From positions 1-64,000 of the forward strand of contig JBGSHY010000039.1 in assembly GCA_041751995.1 (NCBI GenBank): a stretch of 64,000 nucleotides of DNA, read 5' to 3'. Position numbers and translations under genes: made by a program. The notes beneath the pieces are model-generated. The model was not told where the DNA came from and did no database searches. It was given only the letters and a program-made list of their open reading frames with translations. Source of the stretch: JANMEX01 sp041751995. Lineage in GTDB: Bacteria; Pseudomonadota; Alphaproteobacteria; Rhizobiales; Rhizobiaceae. Of the stretch, positions 46,414 through 54,695 are shown piece after piece (positions within the stretch are counted from its first letter, which is position 1; every line of letters begins with the position of its first letter).

Positions 46414-46872
46414 ATGACGCAAAAGCTGACGCCGGTGATGAACCGCGACGATGTCGAAACCCTACTCCGTGCGACGTTTCCGCAGGCCTTTTATGACAAT
46501 TCGCCGTTCCATCTGATGGAGGTCAAACCCTCCGGCGCGGTGCTGCGCCTCTCCCCGGACGAGAGCCATCTGCGCCATGGCGGCACGGTGTCCGGCCCGT
46601 CAATGTTCGCGCTGGCCGATATCGCCGCCTACATCGCCATCCTTGCCCATGTCGGCCCGGCGGCGATGACCGTCACCACCAACATGAACATCAATTTCCT
46701 GCACAAGCCCGCCCCGGAAGCGCTGGATGCCCATGCGACGATCCTGAAACTTGGCCGCCGGCTTGCCGTCACCGAAATCGCCATTGTCGGCGCAGACGAT
46801 GACATCATGGTCGCCCACGCCACCGCGACCTACTCAATTCCTCCCAAGCACGAAAAGCCGGAACAGGCGTAA
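46414..46872 (+). CDS. PaaI-family hotdog thioesterase
   Basis: 152-aa hotdog-fold protein with GGTVSGPSMFALADIAAYIAI, the helix region of acyl-CoA thioesterases of the PaaI/YigI type, and NMNINFLHKPAP. The start at 46414 follows GGAAG at good spacing. It lies upstream of rplM-rpsI, a conserved placement in rhizobia. Confidence 0.85.
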   Translation: MTQKLTPVMNRDDVETLLRATFPQAFYDNSPFHLMEVKPSGAVLRLSPDESHLRHGGTVSGPSMFALADIAAYIAILAHVGPAAMTVTTNMNINFLHKPAPEALDAHATILKLGRRLAVTEIAIVGADDDIMVAHATATYSIPPKHEKPEQA

Positions 46873-46973
46873 ATAGCGGCCAAAGCAGGCCTCGAAATTG
46901 CGGTAAAATAATACCCCACAAATACTCCATTGTTTTTACTGCGCTTTTTCGATTTGTGTGCGTATTGCACCGG

Positions 46974-47002
46974 TTGACTTCGCCAATCCCATCGCGTATC
47001 GG
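46974..47002 (+). promoter_or_regulatory. Candidate rplM promoter
   Basis: TTGACT (46974-46979) and TATCGG (46997-47002) with a 17-base spacer, 103 bases before the rplM start. The -35 is good and the -10 matches only in its first half. The leader in between shows no clear L13 binding structure. Confidence 0.4.
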
Positions 47003-47104
47003 AGCCGCAACCTGAAAACCGGGTTGGTTGGCGGCCCCGTGCCTCCAACACAAGCAACAAAAAACGCCGCGTTATCGAATGCGGATAATTTCAAGGAAAC
47101 TCCA

Positions 47105-47566
47105 ATGGCTACTTTTACCCAAAAGCCGGCTGATGTGGTGAAGAAGTGGATCCTGATCGACGCCGAAGGTCTCGTCGTCGGCCGTCTCGCCTCCATCGTC
47201 GCCAATCGCCTGCGCGGCAAGCACAAGCCGACCTTCACCCCGCACGTCGACGACGGCGACAATGTCATCATCATCAACGCCGAGAAGGTCGTGTTCACCG
47301 GCAAGAAGCGCGAAGACAAGATTTTCTACTGGCACACCGGCTGGATCGGCGGCATCAAGGAGCGCTCGATGGCGCAGATCCTCGACGGTCGTTTCCCCGA
47401 GCGCGTGCTGGAAAAGGCAATCGAGCGGATGATTCCGCGCGGCCCGCTCGGCCGCCGCCAGATGAAGAACCTCAAGGTTTATGCCGGGACCAACCATCCG
47501 CATGAAGCCCAGCAGCCGGTGACGCTCGACGTCGGCTCCCTCAACGCCAAGAACAAGAAGGCTTAA
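47105..47566 (+). CDS. rplM: 50S ribosomal protein L13
   Basis: 153-aa L13 with the family core KWILIDAEGLVVGRLAS, VVFTGKKREDK and MIPRGPLGRRQMKNLKVYAG. The start MATFTQKPADV at 47105 follows AAGGAAAC; the long open frame upstream is rejected. It is followed by rpsI after 3 bases, the universal rplM-rpsI pair. Confidence 0.97.
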   Translation: MATFTQKPADVVKKWILIDAEGLVVGRLASIVANRLRGKHKPTFTPHVDDGDNVIIINAEKVVFTGKKREDKIFYWHTGWIGGIKERSMAQILDGRFPERVLEKAIERMIPRGPLGRRQMKNLKVYAGTNHPHEAQQPVTLDVGSLNAKNKKA

Positions 47567-47569
47567 AGC

Positions 47570-48043
47570 ATGGCTGACCTCTCCTCCCTTGCAGCGCTCG
47601 GTACGGTTGTTCCGTCCACGCAGGCCGCTCCTGTCCACGTCCAGAAGCTGGATGCCCAGGGCCGCGCCTATGCCACCGGCAAGCGCAAGAACGCAATCGC
47701 CCGCGTCTGGGTCAAGCCGGGCACCGGCAAGATCATCGTCAACGGCAAGGAATACGCCCAGTATTTCGCCCGTCCGGTTCTGCAGATGCTCTTGCTCCAG
47801 CCGATCGTCTTGACGAACCGCTCCGGCCAGTTCGACATCGTCGCAACGGTCGTCGGCGGCGGTCTCTCCGGTCAGGCCGGCGCTGTGCGTCACGGCGTCT
47901 CCAAGGCCCTCACCTACTATGAGCCGGCCCTTCGCGCCGCCCTCAAAAAGGGCGGCTTCCTGACCCGCGACTCGCGCGTCGTTGAACGCAAGAAGTACGG
48001 CAAGGCCAAAGCCCGCCGTTCGTTCCAGTTCTCGAAGCGCTAA
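47570..48043 (+). CDS. rpsI: 30S ribosomal protein S9
   Basis: 157-aa S9 with the alphaproteobacterial N-terminal extension, then AYATGKRKNAIARVWVKPG, GGGLSGQAGAVRHGVSKAL and the invariant C-terminal tail KARRSFQFSKR that reaches the decoding site. Cotranscribed with rplM and ended by a strong terminator. Confidence 0.97.
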   Translation: MADLSSLAALGTVVPSTQAAPVHVQKLDAQGRAYATGKRKNAIARVWVKPGTGKIIVNGKEYAQYFARPVLQMLLLQPIVLTNRSGQFDIVATVVGGGLSGQAGAVRHGVSKALTYYEPALRAALKKGGFLTRDSRVVERKKYGKAKARRSFQFSKR

Positions 48044-48069
48044 GCGTTTCAAAGACTGCCGATTTGTTG

Positions 48070-48105
48070 AAAGGCCCGGTGCGAACCGGGCCTTTTGCTT
48101 TTTGG
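48070..48105 (+). terminator. Rho-independent terminator of rplM-rpsI
   Basis: Perfect 10-base stem AAAGGCCCGG/CCGGGCCTTT with a 6-base loop, followed by TTTTGCTTTTTG, 26 bases after the rpsI stop. Confidence 0.92.
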
Positions 48106-48134
48106 GTCTTCCACTTCCATGCGCGCCTCACTTT

Positions 48135-48224
48135 CGTCATCGTCGGGCCTGACTCGGCGATCCCGAACTCCTTCACCAAGGCCACCCCAAAAACTGGTTC
48201 GTCGGGATAAACCAGACGATGACG
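48135..48224. repeat. Rhizobial-type CGTCATCGTC inverted repeat
   Basis: Outer arms CGTCATCGTC (48135-48144) and GACGATGACG (48215-48224) are a perfect 10-base inverted repeat, with inner ATCCCGAA and TTCGTCGGGAT parts also complementary in pieces. It resembles a very common intergenic palindrome of Hyphomicrobiales (recalled). It lies inside the open frame extending upstream of the amylosucrase, arguing against that longer start. Confidence 0.6.
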
Positions 48225-48357
48225 GGGGAAAGGAAATCATCACACAAATTTCCGCCTTCCCCCCTTGCATTCCGCCGCGTTTTGGCAAACCAATCAGGAA
48301 ATCCCTTTTGACTGCAGAGCCGATGACCCAGAAGCCGATCAGACAGACCAATCAATC

Positions 48358-48369
48358 GAAAGCGCTTTC
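48358..48369 (+). promoter_or_regulatory. LacI-type operator just upstream of the amylosucrase start
   Basis: Perfect 12-base palindrome GAAAGCGCTTTC, 16 bases before the chosen ATG, with the same core as the thuE and thuA operators. If the gene started at the earlier ATG (48323), this site would lie inside codons 12-16; its position supports the 48386 start and regulation by ThuR or another LacI-family protein. Confidence 0.6.
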
Positions 48370-48385
48370 AAACAACGAGCCGGAA

Positions 48386-50263
48386 ATGTCATCGGGCGAC
48401 CGCCGCCTGTTCGATCTTCGCTGGCAGCGCAGTCTTGATGATCTGATGGACCCGCTGATGCGCATTTACGGTCAGCACCCGCGCTTTGCCGCGATGACGT
48501 CCGATCTCAAGAAGATGCTGCTCAGCCGCTGGGCCGAACGGCCTGCCGATCTCAAGGACCTCGACCTGCAGCGCGATCTCAATCCGGACTGGTTCCAGTC
48601 GGAGCAGATGGTCGGCTATGTGTTTTACATCGACCGCTTCTCCGGCAGACTGATCAAGGTGCTTGACCATCTCGATCATTTGATGGCGCTTGGCGCAAAC
48701 TACATCCATTTCATGCCCTGCCTCGAACCGCGCCCGGGCGACTCGGACGGCGGCTATTCGGTCAAGAATTACCGCACCATCAATCCGGAACTCGGCACGA
48801 TGGCGGACCTTGAAAAGGTCACCACGGAGCTGCGTTCGCGCGGCATGAGCACCTGCATTGATCTCGTCCTCAACCACACCGCCAAGGAGCATGAGTGGGC
48901 GGAGAAGGCCAAGAAGGGCGACAAGAAATACCAGGACTATTACTGGATGTTCGACACGGATGAGGTGCCGAAACTGTATGAACAGTCGCTGGTGGAGATT
49001 TTTCCCGCGAACGCGCCCGGCAATTTCACCTACTACCCCGCTTTCAAGAAATGGGTCTGGACGACATTCAACGAACACCAGTGGGATTTGAACTGGTCAA
49101 ACCCGGACGTTTTCCTCGAAATCGTCGACATCATGCTCAACCTCGCCAACAAGGGCGCAGATGTGCTTCGGCTGGATGCCGTCGCCTTCATGTGGAAGCG
49201 CATGGGCACCAATTGCCAGAACCAAAGCGAAGTCCACGACCTGCTGCAGGCCCTGCGCGCCGCCACCCGCATCGCCGCCCCTGCCCTGGTCCACAAGGCC
49301 GAAGCCATCGTCTCGCCGCGCGATCTGGTGCCCTATCTTGGCGTCGGCCGCCACACGGGCCGCGAGGCCAACCTTGCCTACCACAACAATCTGATGGTCC
49401 AGTACTGGTCCTCGCTCGCTTCGCGCGACACGCGGCTGATGACGCATGTGCTCTCCGCCCATTTCCCCGAAGTCATCCGCAACGCCTGCTGGGGCACATA
49501 CATCCGCTGCCACGACGACATCGGCTGGGCGATCACCGACGAGGACGCCGCCGCCATCCCGCATTTCTCCGCGCCGGGGCACCGCAAGTTCCTTGCAGAC
49601 TTTTACTCCGGACGCTTTGCGGGCTCGTTCGCCCGCGGCGGCATTTTTCAGGAAAACGCATTGACTGGCGACCGGCGCAATTCCGGCTCGTTCGCCAGTC
49701 TTGCCGGTCTTGAAGAAGCGCTCGAGTCCGGCGACCAGAAGGCGATCACATTGGCTGTTGACCGCATCCTGATGGGCCACGCGCTGATCGCCTCGTTCGG
49801 CGGCGTGCCGCTCCTCTACATGGGCGACGAGATCGGCCTCCTGAATGACTACGGTTTTGTCGATGAGCCGTCGCACGCCCATGACAATCGCTGGATGCAC
49901 CGTCCCGCCATGGACTGGTCAGTCGCCAAATCACTCGACAAATCGCAGACGCCGCAAGCCTGGATATTCCAGGGCGTCAAACACATCATTGCCCGCCGCA
50001 AAACGTTGGCTGCCTTTTCGGCCACCCACCCGACGCGCATCCTGCAGCTCGGCAACAGCCGCCTGTTCGGCTTTGCCCGCGCGGGCGACGCTGAAACCAT
50101 CGTCTGTATCTTCAATTTCTCCGAGGTGCCGCAAGCGGTTTCAGAAAGCCAGTTGCGCGCGCTTGGGGTCAGCCTGTTCCATGACCGGCTGACCGACGCG
50201 CCCGTTCCGCGCGACGGTGGTTTTGTCCACATTCTGCCCTACGGGCGGGTGTGGCTGGCATGA
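48386..50263 (+). CDS. ams: Amylosucrase (GH13 subfamily 4)
   Basis: Transfers glucose from sucrose to alpha-1,4-glucan, releasing fructose. The 625-aa protein aligns end to end, from memory, with Neisseria amylosucrase: ALGANYIHFMPCLEPRPGDSDGGY, DLVLNHTAKEHEWA, the nucleophile in LRLDAVAF, the acid/base in VHKAEAIVS, the transition-state aspartate in IRCHDDIGW, and PLLYMGDEIG. Close relatives (sucrose hydrolase, trehalose synthase) share the fold, so the exact product needs assay. The start at 48386 has GAG/GGA upstream; an ATG at 48323 is the alternative. No glucan-branching neighbours. Confidence 0.88.
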   Translation: MSSGDRRLFDLRWQRSLDDLMDPLMRIYGQHPRFAAMTSDLKKMLLSRWAERPADLKDLDLQRDLNPDWFQSEQMVGYVFYIDRFSGRLIKVLDHLDHLMALGANYIHFMPCLEPRPGDSDGGYSVKNYRTINPELGTMADLEKVTTELRSRGMSTCIDLVLNHTAKEHEWAEKAKKGDKKYQDYYWMFDTDEVPKLYEQSLVEIFPANAPGNFTYYPAFKKWVWTTFNEHQWDLNWSNPDVFLEIVDIMLNLANKGADVLRLDAVAFMWKRMGTNCQNQSEVHDLLQALRAATRIAAPALVHKAEAIVSPRDLVPYLGVGRHTGREANLAYHNNLMVQYWSSLASRDTRLMTHVLSAHFPEVIRNACWGTYIRCHDDIGWAITDEDAAAIPHFSAPGHRKFLADFYSGRFAGSFARGGIFQENALTGDRRNSGSFASLAGLEEALESGDQKAITLAVDRILMGHALIASFGGVPLLYMGDEIGLLNDYGFVDEPSHAHDNRWMHRPAMDWSVAKSLDKSQTPQAWIFQGVKHIIARRKTLAAFSATHPTRILQLGNSRLFGFARAGDAETIVCIFNFSEVPQAVSESQLRALGVSLFHDRLTDAPVPRDGGFVHILPYGRVWLA

Positions 50264-50267
50264 GGGT

Positions 50268-51434
50268 CTAGCGTACCTTTTTGGCCAGTTTCCGAAACCA
50301 TTCCCGCCCTGGCATTTCGACCAGCCGGTAAGTGACAAAGCTCGCTGCCAGCGTCGCGGCGACCATCAGCGCGGCCATCTGCCAGGCCGAAGATTGGCTG
50401 AACATGGCTGAATCATTTGCCAGGAATTGCGTGCCGAGATGGCCGTCGGCAAACTTCCCCGCGTTCATCATCCGCGCCTGCACAAACATGTGAGTCATGT
50501 AGATCGAGTAGGACAGCGCGCCGAGCGTCAGGAACGGCCGCGCTGAGAGCAGCCGCGAAATCATGCCGCCTTCGTGCGCGAAAATGAAAACCGCAAACCC
50601 GAAAATCAGCGGCGCGAGCAAGCTCATCGCGTTTGCATGGGAAGTCGCGACAAACAGGATCACGGCAATGATCGTGGCGCTTTCCGCAAACGTCCAGGCC
50701 GCAACCGTTTCCTGATCGCGCGTCGGCGCCTCTCCGGCCCGCACAAACAGCGCGTGGACCAGCACGCCGAATGCGAATCCATAAATGCAACGGATAAAGC
50801 CGAAGTCCCAGGTCGCGTCCATGTAATCCGGCGATACGGCAAATAGAAACATTGGCGCGACCAGAATGGCCGAGAGGAATGCCAGCATGGCAAAGCGGCC
50901 CAATGTCAGAACAGTCAGCCCAAATAACAGATAGGCGAACAGCTCTGTCGAAATGCTCCAGCTTGGTCCATTCCAGGTCAGCCCTTGTTCAACACCAAGG
51001 CCGTGCACCATGAAGAGGTTGGTGAAAATAGATTGAACTGAAAACGCACCGGTGAACGCCGGTTCCCCGCCTGCGAGTTGTGGCAGGTTCCATCGGACCA
51101 GTTCGAACGCAACGAAAGCCAGCAGCATGAAAGCATGCAGCGGGAACAGGCGTCCGAAGCGGGTCACCATGAATTTGCGGAACGAGGTTCCATCCCCAAG
51201 CCTTTCGCCATAGGCGTGGGCGATGACGAAGCCCGAGAGGACGAAGAAGAAATCGACAAACAGATAGCTGCCGCGGATGAAACCGTTTGTGGCCAGCCAC
51301 CCGGCAGCCGGAAAATGGAACAGTGTAACCAGCAGCGCGCAGATGCCGCGCCAGGAATCGAGCACTTCAAATCGCGCAACCGTGGCCGGGATGACACGGG
51401 TTCTGGTACCCAGAAGTCCGATTACTTCAGCCAT
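50268..51434 (-). CDS. Acyltransferase family 3 (OafA/YrhL-like) membrane protein
   Basis: 388-aa integral membrane O-acyltransferase with about ten helices. Family signatures: FEVLDSWRGICALLVTLFHF with the conserved histidine, FFFVLSGFVIAHAYGERL, RFGRLFPLHAFML, and SWSISTELFAYLLFG. Such enzymes acetylate surface polysaccharides, lipids or Nod-type oligosaccharides; the substrate here is unknown. It converges on the amylosucrase with a 4-base gap. Confidence 0.87.
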   Translation of the reverse strand: MAEVIGLLGTRTRVIPATVARFEVLDSWRGICALLVTLFHFPAAGWLATNGFIRGSYLFVDFFFVLSGFVIAHAYGERLGDGTSFRKFMVTRFGRLFPLHAFMLLAFVAFELVRWNLPQLAGGEPAFTGAFSVQSIFTNLFMVHGLGVEQGLTWNGPSWSISTELFAYLLFGLTVLTLGRFAMLAFLSAILVAPMFLFAVSPDYMDATWDFGFIRCIYGFAFGVLVHALFVRAGEAPTRDQETVAAWTFAESATIIAVILFVATSHANAMSLLAPLIFGFAVFIFAHEGGMISRLLSARPFLTLGALSYSIYMTHMFVQARMMNAGKFADGHLGTQFLANDSAMFSQSSAWQMAALMVAATLAASFVTYRLVEMPGREWFRKLAKKVR

Positions 51435-51545
51435 TTCCGCTCACCTGTCCCGTATTGAAACACGCATACGCCCTGTGTGCTTTCCTGTTGCTTGACTGGC
51501 AATTCCCGTGCCGGACGCTAGAGTGAGGCCGCAAACCCGGGATTC

Positions 51546-52499
51546 ATGATGCCATCCATCTCCATCGACCACGCTTTCACCGCCAAATCGCGCAAATCCG
51601 CTGCCACAGATCCCTGCTATGCCGGCGCTCTGTCCTTCATGCGCAGGCTGTATTCCAAGGATGTCCGCGGCGCCGACGTTGTCATATGGGGCATTCCGTT
51701 TGACGCCGCCGTATCAAACCGTCCCGGCGCGCGCTTTGGCCCCCAGGCGATCCGGCGTGCTTCGGCCATCTTCGACAATGACCCGCAATATCCGTTCAGC
51801 CGGGATTTGTTTGAGCAGATGACCGTCATCGACTACGGCGATTGCCTGCTCGATTTCGGCAATCACCACAAGACGCCTGCAGCCATTGAAAAGCAGGCAC
51901 TGAAGATTCTGAAAAGCGGCGCATTCCTCTATTCGATGGGCGGCGACCATTTCGTCACTTGGCCGCTCCTTAAGGCCCACGCCGCCATCCACGGCCCGAT
52001 GGCGCTGGTGCATTTCGACGCGCATCAGGACACGTGGTTTGATGACGGCAAGCGGATCGATCACGGCTCTTTCGTCGCCCGCGCGGCGCGCGAGGGCATC
52101 ATTGACATCAAGCGGTCGATCCAGATCGGCATCCGCACCGACGCGCCGGAGACATTCGGCATCAAAATCATCCCCGGTTACGAAGTCGAGGACATGGGCG
52201 CGCAGGCCATAGCCGACGCAATCAAGGCCCATGTCGGCGATGCTAAGGCCTACCTCACCTTCGACATTGATTGCCTCGACCCCGCCTTCGCCCCCGGTAC
52301 CGGAACGCCGGTTGCGGGCGGACCGTCCTCGGCAAAAATTCTTTCCGTGCTGCGCAAGCTCGGCTTCCTCAACCTTGTCGGCTCCGACATCGTCGAAGTC
52401 GCCCCCGCCTACGACCACGCCGACATCACCGCCATCGCCGGGGCGACGGTGGCGATGTATGTGCTGGGCCTGCTTGCGGAAAAGAAGGCGAAGGGCTGA
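51546..52499 (+). CDS. speB: Agmatinase (arginase/ureohydrolase family)
   Basis: Binuclear-manganese hydrolase making putrescine and urea from agmatine. The 317-aa protein has GIPFDAAVSNRPGARFGP, SMGGDHFVTWPLL, LVHFDAHQDTW and LTFDIDCLDPAFAPGTGTPVAGG, giving all metal ligands. Relatives acting on guanidinobutyrate or other guanidines share these motifs, so the substrate is probable rather than proven. It probably heads a two-gene unit with the DHCW cupin 18 bases downstream. Confidence 0.88.
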   Translation: MMPSISIDHAFTAKSRKSAATDPCYAGALSFMRRLYSKDVRGADVVIWGIPFDAAVSNRPGARFGPQAIRRASAIFDNDPQYPFSRDLFEQMTVIDYGDCLLDFGNHHKTPAAIEKQALKILKSGAFLYSMGGDHFVTWPLLKAHAAIHGPMALVHFDAHQDTWFDDGKRIDHGSFVARAAREGIIDIKRSIQIGIRTDAPETFGIKIIPGYEVEDMGAQAIADAIKAHVGDAKAYLTFDIDCLDPAFAPGTGTPVAGGPSSAKILSVLRKLGFLNLVGSDIVEVAPAYDHADITAIAGATVAMYVLGLLAEKKAKG

Positions 52500-52517
52500 G
52501 CCGTTCGGGAACGTTCC

Positions 52518-52850
52518 ATGAAAATTCCTGATCTGCCGTTCACCGTTATCGACTGGACCGCACTGCCGGCCACCGAACATCCCGGCGTGACAGGAACGGC
52601 CTTGTGGCGGACATTCTCCGTCGGCGACTTGCGCATCCGCGTGGTTGAATACACAGCGGGCTATCTCGCCGACCACTGGTGCGACCGCGGCCATGTGCTC
52701 TACGTGCTGGACGGTGAGCTGGAGACAGAGCTGAAGGATGGACGGACCTTTGTCCTTGCTCCCGGCATGAGTTACCAGGTCTCGGATTTCGGCGATGCCC
52801 CACACCGCTCGTCGACCAAGGGCGGCGCGAAATTGTTCATTGTGGATTAA
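52518..52850 (+). CDS. DHCW-motif cupin-fold protein
   Basis: 110-aa cupin with the sequence ADHWCDRGHVLYVLDGELETEL, carrying the metal-binding-like motif 1, and FVLAPGMSYQVSDFGDAPHRS as motif 2. This is the small DHCW-type cupin family of unknown function. It is 18 bases after agmatinase. Confidence 0.85.
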   Translation: MKIPDLPFTVIDWTALPATEHPGVTGTALWRTFSVGDLRIRVVEYTAGYLADHWCDRGHVLYVLDGELETELKDGRTFVLAPGMSYQVSDFGDAPHRSSTKGGAKLFIVD

Positions 52851-52883
52851 ATGCCGGCCAATTGCGCCCGCAGCGCTGCGCGA

Positions 52884-53414
52884 TCAAGCCGGAACATATG
52901 TCAGCCTGATCACGCCATCGCCAACCAGATCGCTTGCCACAAAGCGCAGCGGCGGCCGAGGGCCGGCGAAGAATGGCTTGCCGTTGCCCAGCACGACCGG
53001 GTGGAAATAGAGCCGATATTCGTCAATCAGGCCAAGGTCGGTGAGGCTTTGCGCCAAAACTGTTCCGGAGATGTCAACCTCGCCAACGAGCTCATCCTTG
53101 AGCCTGCGTATCACCGCTTCGATGTCGTCTGAGACAAGCGTGGCGTTGGAGCCGACGGTCTTCAACGTGCGCGACACGACCCACTTCGGCTGGTTTCGCC
53201 AAGCACTTGCGAAATCCTGTTCGTCGTCAGTCCACCCCGGCTGGTCTTCCTCCCAATAGCGCATGAGCTCGTAGATTTTGCGGCCGTAAATACTGCCGCT
53301 AACGCCGCGCACTTGCTCGATCCAGTGACGGAAGAGCTCAGGCCCCGGCGCAAATTTCTCGTGATCGACATAGCCGTCGAGTGACAGGTTCATTCCAAAT
53401 ACGAATTTCGCCAT
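52884..53414 (-). CDS. Dihydrofolate-reductase-fold (RibD C-terminal-like) protein
   Basis: 176-aa protein of the RibD_C superfamily: MAKFVFGMNLSLDGYVDH at the start, GSIYGRKIYELMRYW, VVSRTLKTVGSNATLV, VDISGTVLAQSL and YRLYFHPVVLGNGKPFF. Members reduce pteridine-like substrates with NADPH, but many are uncharacterised. The start at 53414 fits the conserved N-terminus; the upstream 24 codons are not homologous. Confidence 0.87.
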   Translation of the reverse strand: MAKFVFGMNLSLDGYVDHEKFAPGPELFRHWIEQVRGVSGSIYGRKIYELMRYWEEDQPGWTDDEQDFASAWRNQPKWVVSRTLKTVGSNATLVSDDIEAVIRRLKDELVGEVDISGTVLAQSLTDLGLIDEYRLYFHPVVLGNGKPFFAGPRPPLRFVASDLVGDGVIRLTYVPA

Positions 53415-53756
53415 ACTGCCTATCCTCCGTTCCGCCTTTGCCAGTCTACCCGCTTCGCCGGCATTGAGACACAGGGTTGGCAACAAGCCGCCACCGGTTT
53501 TGTGACTGTGTCAATTGACAGCGAATGCAGCGTAACCATGGTCTGACACGGGCTTCATCCAACCATTAAGGCCGCTGTGTTTTCATTGGCCTTGACGCCA
53601 GATTGAACGCACTTTTCATGACGCCTTCAAGAAAAAACCGCTTACACTTTTCGCACTCTTGAATTACACGCTTCGCTCAATCAATTGCCGCGCTGCGGGC
53701 ATGAATCCGCAAACCCGGTCAACGTGTTGATTGCGCAGACTTTCAGGAGACATACC
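53415..53756. other. Gene-free region upstream of argC
   Basis: This 342-base divergent region has no credible gene. It contains a perfect 12-base palindrome TGTCAATTGACA (53509-53520), a possible protein-binding site overlapping a TTGACA, and, closer to argC, CTTGAA (53658-53663) with TCAATT 17 bases on, a weak RpoH look-alike. Neither is firm. Confidence 0.35.
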
Positions 53757-54689
53757 ATGACGGCAAAGGTGTTCATCGACGGCGAGCATGGCACGACGGG
53801 CCTGCAAATCCGCACGCGCCTTGCCGGCCGCACCGATCTTGAAATCATCTCGATCCCGACCGACCGTCGCAAAGATGCGGCCGCGCGGGCTGAATATCTG
53901 ATGGCCGCAGATGTGGCGATCCTGTGCCTTCCGGATGATGCGGCAAGGGAAGCCGTGGCGTTGGCTGCCCAATCCGGAACCCGCTTCATCGACGCTTCGA
54001 CCGCCCACCGCACGGCGGATGGCTGGGTCTTCGGCTTTGCCGAAATGACCAAGGGCCAGGCAAAGGCCATCGCCATGGCGCAGATGGTGTCCAATCCCGG
54101 CTGCTACTCCACCGGCGCCATTGCACTTTTGCGCCCGCTCACCGAGGCGGGGATTCTGCCTGCCGACTATCCCGTGACCATCAACGCGGTTTCCGGCTAC
54201 ACTGGCGGCGGCAAGCAGATGATCGCACAGATGGAAGACGCCTCGCGCGAGGACGCCATCGCCGCCAATCATTTCGCCTATGCGCTCACCCTCGCGCACA
54301 AGCATGTGCCGGAGATCATCAAGCACGGCGGCATTCAGCGCCGGCCCATCTTCACGCCAGCCGTCGGCCGGTTCGCGCAAGGCATGCTGGTCAACATTCC
54401 GTTGTTCACCGACTTGCTGAACGGCAGGCCGTCGATGGCTGCAATCCATGACGCGATTGCCTCGCACTATCTCGGCCAGGCCGTCGTTGAAGTCGTGCCG
54501 CCTGCGATTGGCGCAATGCTGCCGCGCATCGACGCGGAGGAACTGCGTGACACCGACCGGATGAAGCTGTTCGTGCTCGGCGCGGAGGGTAAAGGCCAGG
54601 TCAACCTGATCGCCTCGCTCGACAATCTCGGCAAGGGCGCCTCAGGCGCTGCGGTCCAGAACCTCGATCTGATGCTGCAAGGTTTTTGA
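53757..54689 (+). CDS. argC: N-acetyl-gamma-glutamyl-phosphate reductase, short type
   Basis: Third step of arginine synthesis: NADPH reduction of N-acetylglutamyl phosphate. The 310-aa protein is the short (type 2) ArgC: FIDGEHGTTGLQI at the nucleotide site, the catalytic cysteine in VSNPGCYSTGAIALL, AVSGYTGGGKQMI and the histidine region HKHVPEI. The start at 53757 has AGGAG upstream. Placement after rplM-rpsI and speB is typical of rhizobia. Confidence 0.94.
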   Translation: MTAKVFIDGEHGTTGLQIRTRLAGRTDLEIISIPTDRRKDAAARAEYLMAADVAILCLPDDAAREAVALAAQSGTRFIDASTAHRTADGWVFGFAEMTKGQAKAIAMAQMVSNPGCYSTGAIALLRPLTEAGILPADYPVTINAVSGYTGGGKQMIAQMEDASREDAIAANHFAYALTLAHKHVPEIIKHGGIQRRPIFTPAVGRFAQGMLVNIPLFTDLLNGRPSMAAIHDAIASHYLGQAVVEVVPPAIGAMLPRIDAEELRDTDRMKLFVLGAEGKGQVNLIASLDNLGKGASGAAVQNLDLMLQGF

Positions 54690-54695
54690 GCGACT

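Noticed and set aside
46958..47104. 49-residue extension of ribosomal protein L13
   Set aside because: L13 homology starts exactly at MATFTQKP with AAGGAAAC upstream; the extension covers the probable promoter and leader.
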